A stretch of 64,000 bases of DNA from Neolewinella antarctica. Lineage in GTDB: Bacteria > Bacteroidota > Bacteroidia > Chitinophagales > Saprospiraceae. The notes below the pieces were generated by a model, which was not told where the DNA came from, made no database searches, and saw only the letters and a list, made by a program, of their open reading frames with translations. This document shows positions 45,181 to 52,634 of this stretch, one piece after another (the first letter of the stretch is position 1; the number at the start of each line of letters is the position of its first letter). The stretch is taken from contig NZ_JAATJH010000005.1 in the NCBI RefSeq assembly GCF_011927835.1, positions 1 through 64,000 on the forward strand, read 5' to 3'. The position numbers were made by a program, and so were the translations under genes.

Positions 45181-46278
45181 ATGATTAAAATAGGCGTGTT
45201 AGGTTGTGGAATGATCGCGGAACGGGGGCACCTCCCGGCCATCCAGCAAACCCCTGGGTTGATTTTAGAAGCACTATTCGCCCCCCGGTGGGAACGGACC
45301 GTGGAGATGCAACAGCGCTTCAACGCAACGCACGCCTACCCTACGGAAGCGGCATTCTGGGAGTCGGATTTCGACGCGGTCGTCATTTGTACGCCCGCGC
45401 CGTTGCACCTCGAACACGTCATCCAGGCCGCGAAACACGGTAAAAATATCTTGTGTGAAAAGCCGCTGGCCATGACGGAAAGTGATATCGAAGAAATGAT
45501 CCGGGTGACGGACGCGGCCAGGGTTAAGCTTTATACCGGTTTCACGTATCGCTTTAGCCCTTCCGCTTTAGAAATTAAACGATTGGTGAAGGACGGCAGT
45601 ATTGGAGAAGTAAGGGCTTTGCGGTTGATCTACCTGTGGAATTTACACGGTAAATGGCAGTACGATGCGTCGGGGACGATGATTCCGAGTCGATTAAGAG
45701 TCGGCAGAATGGAAGAAGGTGGGCCAATGGTGGATTGCGGCGTCCACCAAATCGATCTGGCCCGGTGGTGGCTGGGGTCGGAGGTCAGTTCCTTTAAGGG
45801 CATTGGCGTGTGGGTGGAAGACTTCGAAGCCCCCGACCACCTGTATTTGCACATGGGCCACGAATGCGGTGCGCACACGATGGTCGAAATGAGCTTTTCG
45901 TACAACGCCACGTCCAAGGAACCCCGCAGCAATTTTCAGTACGAATTGATCGGGACCGACGGCGTTATCCGGTTCAATCGAGAGGAGCATACGTTTGAAG
46001 TCCGAAACTCCCGCGGTACGCGGCACCTTCCCTGGCACCCGGAAAAGAACTTCCGCGGTATGTACACCGAGCTTCACCACGCGTTGACGAGTAATGACGA
46101 CCGGAATATGCCCCTGGCAAAGGATGGCCTCGTGGCAACCCGGATCGCCCGGGAAGCAACCGAAAACGCTATCTTAAACCGGGCCCCGAACAGCAGCAAG
46201 CACAAATCAACGATGCTCAGGGTCGGTGCTGATTTTATGAATGAAACCGTGCCGGCGGATAGTGCCGAGCCAATTTAG
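45181..46278 (+). CDS. Gfo/Idh/MocA-family oxidoreductase
   Basis: 365 aa. N-terminal Rossmann fold MIKIGVLGCGMIAERGHLPAI (GxGxxA-like), DAVVICTPAPLHLEHVIQAAKHGKNILCEKPLA (the conserved EKP), then the alpha/beta domain with IGEVRALRL and the catalytic-region GGPMVDCGVHQIDLARWWLGS (Asp-x3-H-x2-D pattern). Cytoplasmic, NAD(P)-dependent; sugar or inositol derivative likely. It has no sugar-related neighbours here, so the substrate is open. Confidence 0.92.
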   Translation: MIKIGVLGCGMIAERGHLPAIQQTPGLILEALFAPRWERTVEMQQRFNATHAYPTEAAFWESDFDAVVICTPAPLHLEHVIQAAKHGKNILCEKPLAMTESDIEEMIRVTDAARVKLYTGFTYRFSPSALEIKRLVKDGSIGEVRALRLIYLWNLHGKWQYDASGTMIPSRLRVGRMEEGGPMVDCGVHQIDLARWWLGSEVSSFKGIGVWVEDFEAPDHLYLHMGHECGAHTMVEMSFSYNATSKEPRSNFQYELIGTDGVIRFNREEHTFEVRNSRGTRHLPWHPEKNFRGMYTELHHALTSNDDRNMPLAKDGLVATRIAREATENAILNRAPNSSKHKSTMLRVGADFMNETVPADSAEPI

Positions 46279-46372
46279 GTTGTATCGTAGGTAGCGCACT
46301 TAGTAAGCAATAAAAGAGCGTGTGCCTTATTAACTATTATACGCTTTTACGGTAGCGAAAAAACCCTTTGAA

Positions 46373-46915
46373 ATGGAATTATACTACGCGAAAATCATTG
46401 AGTCACTGATCATTCTTGTGCTGTACGTTTTGATTAGAAACGTCAGCAATAGAATCATTGACAAGACGCTTGGGGAAAGGTTAATACAGGAATCTCGCGG
46501 TATTGTGATAAAAAAGTTCATCAGCGTCGCTTCCGTATTCGTGCTTGCGCTCTTTATGTTGCTCGTATGGGGCATTAACCAGGATGACCTGGCCGTCTTT
46601 ATCGGATCGGTGCTCACCGTTTTGGGGATTGCCTTTTTTGCGCAATGGTCCATCCTGTCGAACATCACTTCCAGCATCATTATTTTCTTCAACCACCCCG
46701 TGAAGTTCAACGATACTATCTTAATTATGGAAGCCAAGGACTACGTAATCGAAGGAAGGGTAACTAATATAGGATTGTTTTTCATTACGCTGGAAACGGT
46801 TGAATCCGAAGTGATTACGCTACCGAATAACGTATTCATTCAGAAGAGTGTGAAGAACGTAACCAACAAGTCCGAAAGCGCGATTAGTACCGAGCAAGAG
46901 CAACTCAGCTTATGA
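46373..46915 (+). CDS. Small MscS-type mechanosensitive channel
   Basis: 180 aa, shorter than E. coli MscS (about 286). Two or three TM helices are present. The pore helix region (VFIGSVLTVLGIAFFAQWSILSNITSSIIIFF) continues into the beta domain (HPVKFNDTILIMEAKDYVIEGRVTNIGLFFITLETVESEVITLPNNVFIQKSVKNV), the MscS signature. The C-terminal alpha/beta domain is missing. Second channel of this type in the cluster after 40249. Confidence 0.9.
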   Translation: MELYYAKIIESLIILVLYVLIRNVSNRIIDKTLGERLIQESRGIVIKKFISVASVFVLALFMLLVWGINQDDLAVFIGSVLTVLGIAFFAQWSILSNITSSIIIFFNHPVKFNDTILIMEAKDYVIEGRVTNIGLFFITLETVESEVITLPNNVFIQKSVKNVTNKSESAISTEQEQLSL

Positions 46916-47114
46916 CGCGAGGGCAAAATTAAAAATTCGCCACCGCTGCGACCGCGACAATCCGGCAAGCACATCTTTACTACCAAACGGGTTGTTTTTA
47001 GTTTTGGCGGCACAACGCGCGCCCGTAATTTTCCCATGGAGGGAGACCGCCTACCTACAGAAGACAACTACGCTTCTTCCCCAAAATATACCAGCGCTCA
47101 CCCGTCACCTACTC

Positions 47115-48077
47115 ATGGCCATTACCCTCTCCATTCTACTGATCGTTCTTGGCTTCGGCCTCCTGATAAAAGGTGCCGACTGGATGGTTACGGGGGCCTC
47201 CGCCCTGGCGAAAAAGAAGAACATATCCGACCTGGCGATCGGCCTGACGGTGGTTGCTTTCGGTACGTCCGCTCCGGAATTAGTCGTTAATGCGATCGCA
47301 TCGAGCGAAGGCTACGCTGACATTACGTTCGGTAACGTGCTCGGGAGCAATAATTTCAACTTGTTCGCCATACTCGGCGTGGTGGGCCTCATCCTCCCGC
47401 TGAAAGTGCAAGCTTCTACTGCCTGGAAGGAGATTCCCATTTCCTTTTTTGCCCTGTGCGTGGTGTTCTTGCTCGCTAACGAGGTAGTTTTTCAGCCGTC
47501 AAACATCGTCTCCCAAGTTGAAGGGCTGTTTCTTCTCCTATTATTCGGCGCTTTCCTAGCCTACGTATTTTTCCAGATGAAGGCGACACCGGTAGCGACG
47601 GAAATAGCCGTCGAAAGCCCGGCCAACCTCAAGATCGGCAGCCTGATCTTGTTTGGCCTGGCTGGGTTGATCCTGGGTGGCAAGTTGGTGGTCGACAACG
47701 CCGTAGACATTGCGGCGGGCCTGGGGGTGAGCGAAAAGATCATCGGCCTGACCATCATTGCGGCGGGGACGTCCCTCCCCGAGTTGGTCACCTCGGTAGT
47801 CGCCGCCCTGCGCAAGAACAGTGACATGGCCATCGGCAACATCATTGGTTCTAATATTTTTAATTTACTGTTGGTACTATCCGTGAGCTCGATGATTGCC
47901 CCGCTTGATTACAACCCTACCTTTAATACGGATATGTATCTCCTTGGCGGGGGAACGATATTCCTGTTCCTGGCCATGTTTACGGGTAAAAAGAAGACAC
48001 TGGACCGGTGGGAAGCAGGAGTCCTATTGGTGGTATTTGTTACCTATACCGCCTCTTTGATCGGTCAGGAGCTTTAA
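47115..48077 (+). CDS. Calcium/sodium antiporter (CaCA family)
   Basis: 320 aa, about ten TM helices in two repeats. Alpha-repeat signatures: VVAFGTSAPELVVNAIASSEGYADITFGNVLGSNNFNLF in the first half and IIAAGTSLPELVTSVVAALRKNSDMAIGNIIGSNIFNLL in the second, the GTS.PE....G.N..GSN.FN pattern of YrbG-like exchangers. It exports Ca2+ against Na+ (or H+). The frame extends upstream to 46992, but the ATG at 47115 gives the canonical N-terminus MAITLSILLIVLGFGLLIKGADWMV. Confidence 0.94.
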   Translation: MAITLSILLIVLGFGLLIKGADWMVTGASALAKKKNISDLAIGLTVVAFGTSAPELVVNAIASSEGYADITFGNVLGSNNFNLFAILGVVGLILPLKVQASTAWKEIPISFFALCVVFLLANEVVFQPSNIVSQVEGLFLLLLFGAFLAYVFFQMKATPVATEIAVESPANLKIGSLILFGLAGLILGGKLVVDNAVDIAAGLGVSEKIIGLTIIAAGTSLPELVTSVVAALRKNSDMAIGNIIGSNIFNLLLVLSVSSMIAPLDYNPTFNTDMYLLGGGTIFLFLAMFTGKKKTLDRWEAGVLLVVFVTYTASLIGQEL

Positions 48078-48218
48078 ACGTCCGTCAGTAAATAACCCGC
48101 CCCGTAAAAAGCTTGGCCGTCCGGTAGCCTAAAGATCGGTCCGGCAACTAAGCCAGCCGGGCGGGGTTAAAAACTACCGTACGGAAGCGAATCACCCGTG
48201 GGGAGACCGTTAATTTCA

Positions 48219-49016
48219 ATGAAGAAAATCAAAACGATAGGCTTAGTTCTTTCCGGCGGCGGCTTCCGGGGTGTCGTGCACGCCGGCGTCATTCACGGGC
48301 TGGAAGAACTCGGCATCCAGGCGACTCACGTAGCCGGCGCGAGCATCGGGGCTGTGGTCGGCGGTATGTACGCGGCCGGCATGAACGGCGAACTTATCCG
48401 GGATATGCTGGCGCAAACCAAACTGTTTTCTCGCCATAACCTGGCTTTCCGCTGGTCCGGTTTACTGAACGCCAACAAGATCGTCGAGCCGATCCTACCC
48501 TATTTTACGGACGATACGTTCACCGCGCTCACCAAAAAACTCTACGTCAGCCGGACGAACCTGGAAACCGGGGCCTCCGAAATCGTGTCCAGCGGTTCCG
48601 TCCTGGACGCAATGAAAAGTTCCGCCGCCCTCCCCTTGCTCTTCGCGCCGGTGGAATGCGGCGATAATATTTACGTCGACGGCGGCCTCACCGACAACTT
48701 CCCCGTCCAGGTGATCCGCGCCGATTGCGACGTCGTGATCGGCGTATCCGCCAACCCCGCCCAGTTTCGTAAACGTGACGATTTGCATTCGCTCTTTAGC
48801 CTCCTCGATCAGGTTATGGAGATTAGCGTTAGTCAGACGGCGGTCGATAAATTCGGGCAGTGCGACGTGATGATCATTCCGGATGGGCTACGCGCTTATT
48901 CTCTGTTGGACATTAAGAATGCCGATGCGCTGTTCGAGCTTGGGTATCAGACGGTGCTGGGGCGGCGGGGGGAGTTGTTGAGATTAGTCGGTACTGGAGT
49001 GCCGGACAATGTTTAG
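48219..49016 (+). CDS. Patatin-like phospholipase
   Basis: 265 aa. Oxyanion hole SGGGFRGVVHAGVIHGLEELGI, nucleophile elbow GASIGAVVGGMYAAG (catalytic Ser near residue 41) and catalytic Asp in YVDGGLTDNFPVQVI (DGG). No signal peptide, so cytoplasmic serine lipase or acylhydrolase of the RssA/YchK kind. ATG at 48219 chosen; an in-frame GTG at 48198 is less likely. Confidence 0.93.
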   Translation: MKKIKTIGLVLSGGGFRGVVHAGVIHGLEELGIQATHVAGASIGAVVGGMYAAGMNGELIRDMLAQTKLFSRHNLAFRWSGLLNANKIVEPILPYFTDDTFTALTKKLYVSRTNLETGASEIVSSGSVLDAMKSSAALPLLFAPVECGDNIYVDGGLTDNFPVQVIRADCDVVIGVSANPAQFRKRDDLHSLFSLLDQVMEISVSQTAVDKFGQCDVMIIPDGLRAYSLLDIKNADALFELGYQTVLGRRGELLRLVGTGVPDNV

Positions 49017-49090
49017 TATTTACGTATGGCTACCGTATTCCTCTAAATGTTTTTAATTGGCGCCCCGACAAAGTACGGGACTAGCTTATG

Positions 49091-49113
49091 CGTCGCGGAC
49101 GCAGGTGCCAGGG
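49091..49113 (-). repeat. GC-rich dispersed element, copy l (N=T)
   Basis: Reverse complement CTGGCACCTGCGTCCGCGAC; 43 bp past the stop of the VOC pseudogene and 75 bp past the patatin stop. Confidence 0.8.
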
Positions 49114-49155
49114 AAATGGGCAAGAAGCATAAGGACAAACTGCCATCATTATACT

Positions 49156-49530
49156 TCAGTCCGTTACCGGTTCGCTATACCGGACTATATCGATTCCAAT
49201 ACCATTGGGATCCTGAATAGCAAAATGCCGGTCGCCCCAAACCTCATCCCGAATGTCAATAACGATCTCAACGCCTTTCTTCTTGGTCTCTTCATAGATG
49301 ACATCTACTTCAATCGTCAGGAACATTCCTTTTCCGTTGAACGGTTCTTGAAATAAAGGTTGTTGGGAAGGGTGGTTCGGTAATAAGAATACTAGATTGG
49401 TCTTTTTATCCGGGGTATGGAGTAACAGGTAGAATTCGTTTTCAAAGGTGATGCCGAAGTTTAGTATTTGGGTGTAGAAAGCTTTGCTTTCGGCGAGTTT
49501 ATCGGTGGTAATTCCTGCGTTTAGTTACAT
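49156..49530 (-). pseudogene. VOC/glyoxalase-family gene with a nonsense second codon
   Basis: On the minus strand the sequence reads ATG TAA CTA AAC GCA GGA, then a 122-codon uninterrupted frame: LNAGITTDKLAESKAFYTQI..., then FGITFENEFYLLLHTPDKK, GKGMFLTIEVDVIYEETKKKG and DRHFAIQDPNGIGIDIVRY. This is a complete VOC-fold protein of normal length (about 124 aa). Related proteins start with M-x-L-N-A, so codon 2 was probably AAA (Lys) and a single A-to-T change made it TAA. No alternative ATG/GTG/TTG lies nearby before the conserved region. Either recently inactivated or a sequencing error. Confidence 0.75.
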
Positions 49531-49627
49531 GGTGCGGGTAATTTTGGCTAATGATTGTGAAGATATGAAATAGCTACGGTAAATTCACGCCCCGACTTCA
49601 AGTGCACTTAACTCACCGTATTTTTGT

Positions 49628-50206
49628 CTATAAAATTCCTTGCACCCGCAAGTGATAAATTAACATGATCGTTTTCCCGTCGCAAATCTCATTAGACGTA
49701 ATCCTACGCATGGCATCGTCAAAATCCATTTCTAAAATCTCGATCTCTTCAGTTTCTTCTTGTACGCCTCCACCGTCCGACTTTTTAAGACTCTCGTCGT
49801 ATTTAGCAATGAAAAAGTGTATTATTTCGGTAACGGACCCTGGGGACATATAAGCTTCGAATATTTTCTCGACCTTAGTAACGTGATACCCAGTTTCTTC
49901 GATCACTTCTTTCTTGATACAGTCGAGTGGGTTATCACCATCCAAAAGACCAGCACAAGCTTCTACCAAAAAGCCACCTTCGTTTCCGTTTACGTACGTG
50001 GGAAGTCGAAACTGACGCGTTAGAATAATGGTTCGCTTAACGGTATTGTACAAAAGTATCGTTGCTCCGTTCCCTCGATCGTAAGTTTCTCGTTCCTGGG
50101 GTTCCCAGACCCTCTTAGAATTAAGGTAATCGTAAGAATACTTCTTGAGCGTATACCAATTATCTGAAAGTAGTTCAGCTTTAATATTCCTTATTCGCTC
50201 AGTCAT
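49628..50206 (-). CDS. nudK: NUDIX hydrolase, GDP-mannose pyrophosphatase type
   Basis: 192 aa, matching E. coli NudK (about 191). Nudix box GLLDGDNPLDCIKKEVIEETGY (G-x5-E-x7-RE-U-x-EE-x-GU, with KE in place of RE). Also family segments LSDNWYTLKKYSYDY, IILTRQFRLPTYVNGNEGGFLVEACAG and YMSPGSVTEIIHFFIAKY. Hydrolyses GDP-mannose or related nucleotide sugars. Overlaps the upstream DUF4406 gene by 8 bp on the same strand. Confidence 0.9.
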   Translation of the reverse strand: MTERIRNIKAELLSDNWYTLKKYSYDYLNSKRVWEPQERETYDRGNGATILLYNTVKRTIILTRQFRLPTYVNGNEGGFLVEACAGLLDGDNPLDCIKKEVIEETGYHVTKVEKIFEAYMSPGSVTEIIHFFIAKYDESLKKSDGGGVQEETEEIEILEMDFDDAMRRITSNEICDGKTIMLIYHLRVQGIL

Positions 50207-50555
50207 TATTCGGAATTTGATTTAGGTGAGTAAAGATCTGTAGCCCTAGCGATTTAGCTACTTCAACGTCCTTATCAGCACCGTTTGATGCTCCCGCTAT
50301 TCTCAACACGCCATCGCAATTCCGGAGTATCCGGTGTGCTATCGGGTAAGAGATGGAATTATACACCTCATCGCCAACTTCCTTGGATCCGGCGATGGTC
50401 ATAAGCGGAAGGGCTAGCCACTCGCCGACCATTGGCGTGTGGCCTTTCAGGAAAACTTCGTAGGCGTTTCTTTCCAGATTATCCAGGTTGGTTTTTATGA
50501 GTGCCTCGTCATCGTTAGTTCCACTTCGGTAGGGACCGGAGATCATTATCATCAT
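50199..50555 (-). CDS. DUF4406 / nucleoside deoxyribosyltransferase-like protein
   Basis: 118 aa starting MMIMISGPYRSG; the family's N-terminal motif is hhhSGPh, matched here by MIMISGPYRSGT. The remaining segments (NAYEVFLKGHTPMVGEWLALP, CDGVLRIAGASNGADKDVEVAKSLGLQIFTHL) fit the fold: DxVhhhxG and ExxxAxxhG. An in-frame extension runs to 50609. Overlaps nudK by 8 bp. Possibly nucleotide or nucleotide-sugar handling. Confidence 0.8.
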   Translation of the reverse strand: MMIMISGPYRSGTNDDEALIKTNLDNLERNAYEVFLKGHTPMVGEWLALPLMTIAGSKEVGDEVYNSISYPIAHRILRNCDGVLRIAGASNGADKDVEVAKSLGLQIFTHLNQIPNND

Positions 50556-50619
50556 CGCATTAAGACATTTGGTCAGCCGCAAAAATACGGGGCCGGAGGC
50601 CGTTATCACTTAATGTAGC

Positions 50620-51216
50620 TTAAGATTGCACTGGACTATTCTTCAGTTCTCGCCGGAGGGAAGATAGAAACTCCGGGGAAATGCCGATATAGGAAGCAAT
50701 ATTCTTTTGCGATACTTGCTGCTCAATATCTGGAAACCTACCTATGAGCGATAGGTATCTCTCTTTCGAAGAATGAGCGATCAGTTCAAACGACCTCCGC
50801 TGTTCCCTGACGTAAGATTTTTGCATCATTATTCGAAAGGCCGATTCGAACGCTTGCGACGTTCGGATAAGGTCATCAAAATCCGTCTTGGATAAAGAAA
50901 GCAGTACGCTGTCCTCTAACGCATCTATCGTGACTACCGACTTACTTTCGTTCAGGAAGCTATCGATGTCCGTGATCCACCAATCCGGGAAGCCAAACAT
51001 GATAACCTTTATTTTATTCTCATCGGTGGCTATGAAGCTTCTGATGACACCGCTTACGATAAAGTGAAGCTTTTTGCAGGTTTGGCCTGCCGTAAACAGG
51101 CGTTCTCCCTTTGTGCATCTTTGGGTGTTGAATTTTGATAAAATTACGTCGACTTCACCAGCCGTCATTTTCCTCCGGGCGGTTAAATGGTTTTTTAGTT
51201 GTATTAGTTCTCTCAT
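50620..51216 (-). CDS. Crp/Fnr-family transcriptional regulator
   Basis: 198 aa. cNMP-binding beta-roll (about 20-120, FTAGQTCKKLHFIVSGVIRSFI, MFGFPDWWITDIDSFLN) and a helix-turn-helix near the C-terminus (about 160-190, QQVSQKNIASYIGISPEFLSSLRRELK). The effector-binding signature is degenerate, as usual in Bacteroidota relatives, so it may not bind cAMP. Located 65 bp upstream of DUF4406-nudK on the same strand and may control them. Confidence 0.92.
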   Translation of the reverse strand: MRELIQLKNHLTARRKMTAGEVDVILSKFNTQRCTKGERLFTAGQTCKKLHFIVSGVIRSFIATDENKIKVIMFGFPDWWITDIDSFLNESKSVVTIDALEDSVLLSLSKTDFDDLIRTSQAFESAFRIMMQKSYVREQRRSFELIAHSSKERYLSLIGRFPDIEQQVSQKNIASYIGISPEFLSSLRRELKNSPVQS

Positions 51217-51280
51217 TTCCTTTGTAATTTCTTGATCGATGGTGGATCACCCCAATTGTACTATGGGTTAATTTTTGATT

Positions 51281-51335
51281 GAGAACGTGGGGCTGCCCCG
51301 CTACAAGTGACGCCCTTCCGGACCACTAGGGCCTA
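51281..51335. repeat. Dispersed hairpin motif, second copy
   Basis: AACGTGGGGCTGCCCCGCTA followed by a GACGCCCTTCCGGA-type stretch matches the sequence at 26863-26911 (hairpin CGTGGGG/CCCCACG, then GAC-CCTCCGGGCC). Both lie between genes. Confidence 0.5.
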
Positions 51336-51398
51336 ATAGTGTACTTCCAAAGCAACCATTAATCTAATGAATAAAATCGACGGTAAAGCTGCTTCAAT

Positions 51399-52337
51399 TC
51401 ACGTAGAAATCTGTCCCTTTTCGATCGATTCTGTATACTTGCGCCGCGTATTATCCGCCTCGTCCGCTTGCAATTGTTTACTAGTCCGCCGGCTGCCATC
51501 GTGGCTCCAGCCGGGTGGGCCGAACAGATAGCCAAGGCGGCTGCGCCAGTCGGGGGCGTGCCGGAGATCCCGCCCGATGGCCGCCCACTCGTGGGTAGCG
51601 ATGCGCAGGGGATTGTGGGTTTTAATATTGGTAACCAGGCCGTAAGTAGGTCTTTCTTCTTCGGGGGTAAAGGTACCGAAGAGCCGATCCCAGATGATAA
51701 GGACGCCACCGTGGTTGCGGTCCAGATACTTGACGTCGCTGCCGTGGTGGACGCGGTGGTGGCTCGGGGTGTTGAAAACATACTCCAGCGGTGCCCAGAG
51801 TTTGTCGATCAGCTCGGTGTGGATCCAGAACTGGTAGATCAGGCTGACGCTGCCGAAGATGGCGATCATGATGGGGTGAAAGCCGATCAAGGCCAGGGTA
51901 GCGGAAAAGAGGAAGGCTCCGGAAAGACTACCCGTCCAGGTCTGCCGCAGGGCGGTGGAGAGGTTGTACCGCTGGCTGCTGTGGTGAACGACGTGGCTGG
52001 CCCAGAAGTATCGGATCTCGTGGCTGCTGCGGTGAAAAGCGTAGTAAGCCAGGTCTTCGACGAAAAAGCAGAGCACCCAAACCCACCAGGCGTAACCGAG
52101 ATCGAAAAGCCGGTACTGGTAAAGGAAAAAGTAAACCCCAATAACGATGATCTTGGTGAATAACCTGATCACGGCGTTGCCGACGCCCATGGCCAGGGAG
52201 CTGATGGTGTCTTTAGTATCGTAACTATCGCGGCCATCCCACATGGCCAGACCGATCTCCAACAGGAGTAGAACCACGAAGGCCGGGATGGCATAGTGGA
52301 TGGCTAACGGGTTGTCGGTGAAAATAAATTCTGGCAT
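51399..52337 (-). CDS. Sterol desaturase / fatty acid hydroxylase-family protein
   Basis: 312 aa with four or five membrane segments. Histidine boxes of the superfamily: HRSSHE (with AYYAFHR before it), HHSSQRYNLSTALRQ, and HRVHHGSDVKYLDRNHGG. These coordinate a di-iron centre in the inner membrane. The substrate (sterol-like lipid, carotenoid or fatty acid) is not evident. Confidence 0.94.
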   Translation of the reverse strand: MPEFIFTDNPLAIHYAIPAFVVLLLLEIGLAMWDGRDSYDTKDTISSLAMGVGNAVIRLFTKIIVIGVYFFLYQYRLFDLGYAWWVWVLCFFVEDLAYYAFHRSSHEIRYFWASHVVHHSSQRYNLSTALRQTWTGSLSGAFLFSATLALIGFHPIMIAIFGSVSLIYQFWIHTELIDKLWAPLEYVFNTPSHHRVHHGSDVKYLDRNHGGVLIIWDRLFGTFTPEEERPTYGLVTNIKTHNPLRIATHEWAAIGRDLRHAPDWRSRLGYLFGPPGWSHDGSRRTSKQLQADEADNTRRKYTESIEKGQIST

Positions 52338-52432
52338 GATCTTTTAACTGGCAGGAATGGCAAGTTAGAGATTCCGTAGCTCTTGACTAATCTTCCGCAG
52401 CGGATATGTACCATAAAAACCAGTTGAAGTAG

Positions 52433-52560
52433 GGAACACAAAAGCCACAAAAGAAGAAAGAAAAGCACGTAAAAATTTGAGTAGACTGTCCAACGCTAAG
52501 ATTCATTCTTGTGTTTTACTTTGCAGTGCTTCGTGCATTCTGCTCTTTTTGTGCATTACG
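52433..52560. repeat. CACAAAA-type palindromic element, diverged copy
   Basis: GGGAACACAAAAGCCACAAA at left, and TTGTGTTTTACTTTGCAGTG with CTCTTTTTGTGCATTACG at right. Shares CAGTGCTTCGTGC with the 22230 and 36985 copies. Followed 41 bp later by GC-rich copy m. Confidence 0.6.
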
Positions 52561-52600
52561 TTTTCAATGCCCACCACAACCTTGCTTCCAGGTACTCTTC

Positions 52601-52622
52601 TTTGCACCCGCGGCCGCGCCCA
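52601..52622 (+). repeat. GC-rich dispersed element, copy m (N=G)
   Basis: TTTGCACCCGCGGCCGCGCC; 13 bp beyond the stop of the minus-strand M14 peptidase. Confidence 0.85.
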
Positions 52623-52634
52623 ATAAGGTTAATT

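Noticed and set aside
49057-49356. 99-codon plus-strand open frame
   Set aside because: Antisense to the VOC pseudogene, whose conserved motifs are on the minus strand.
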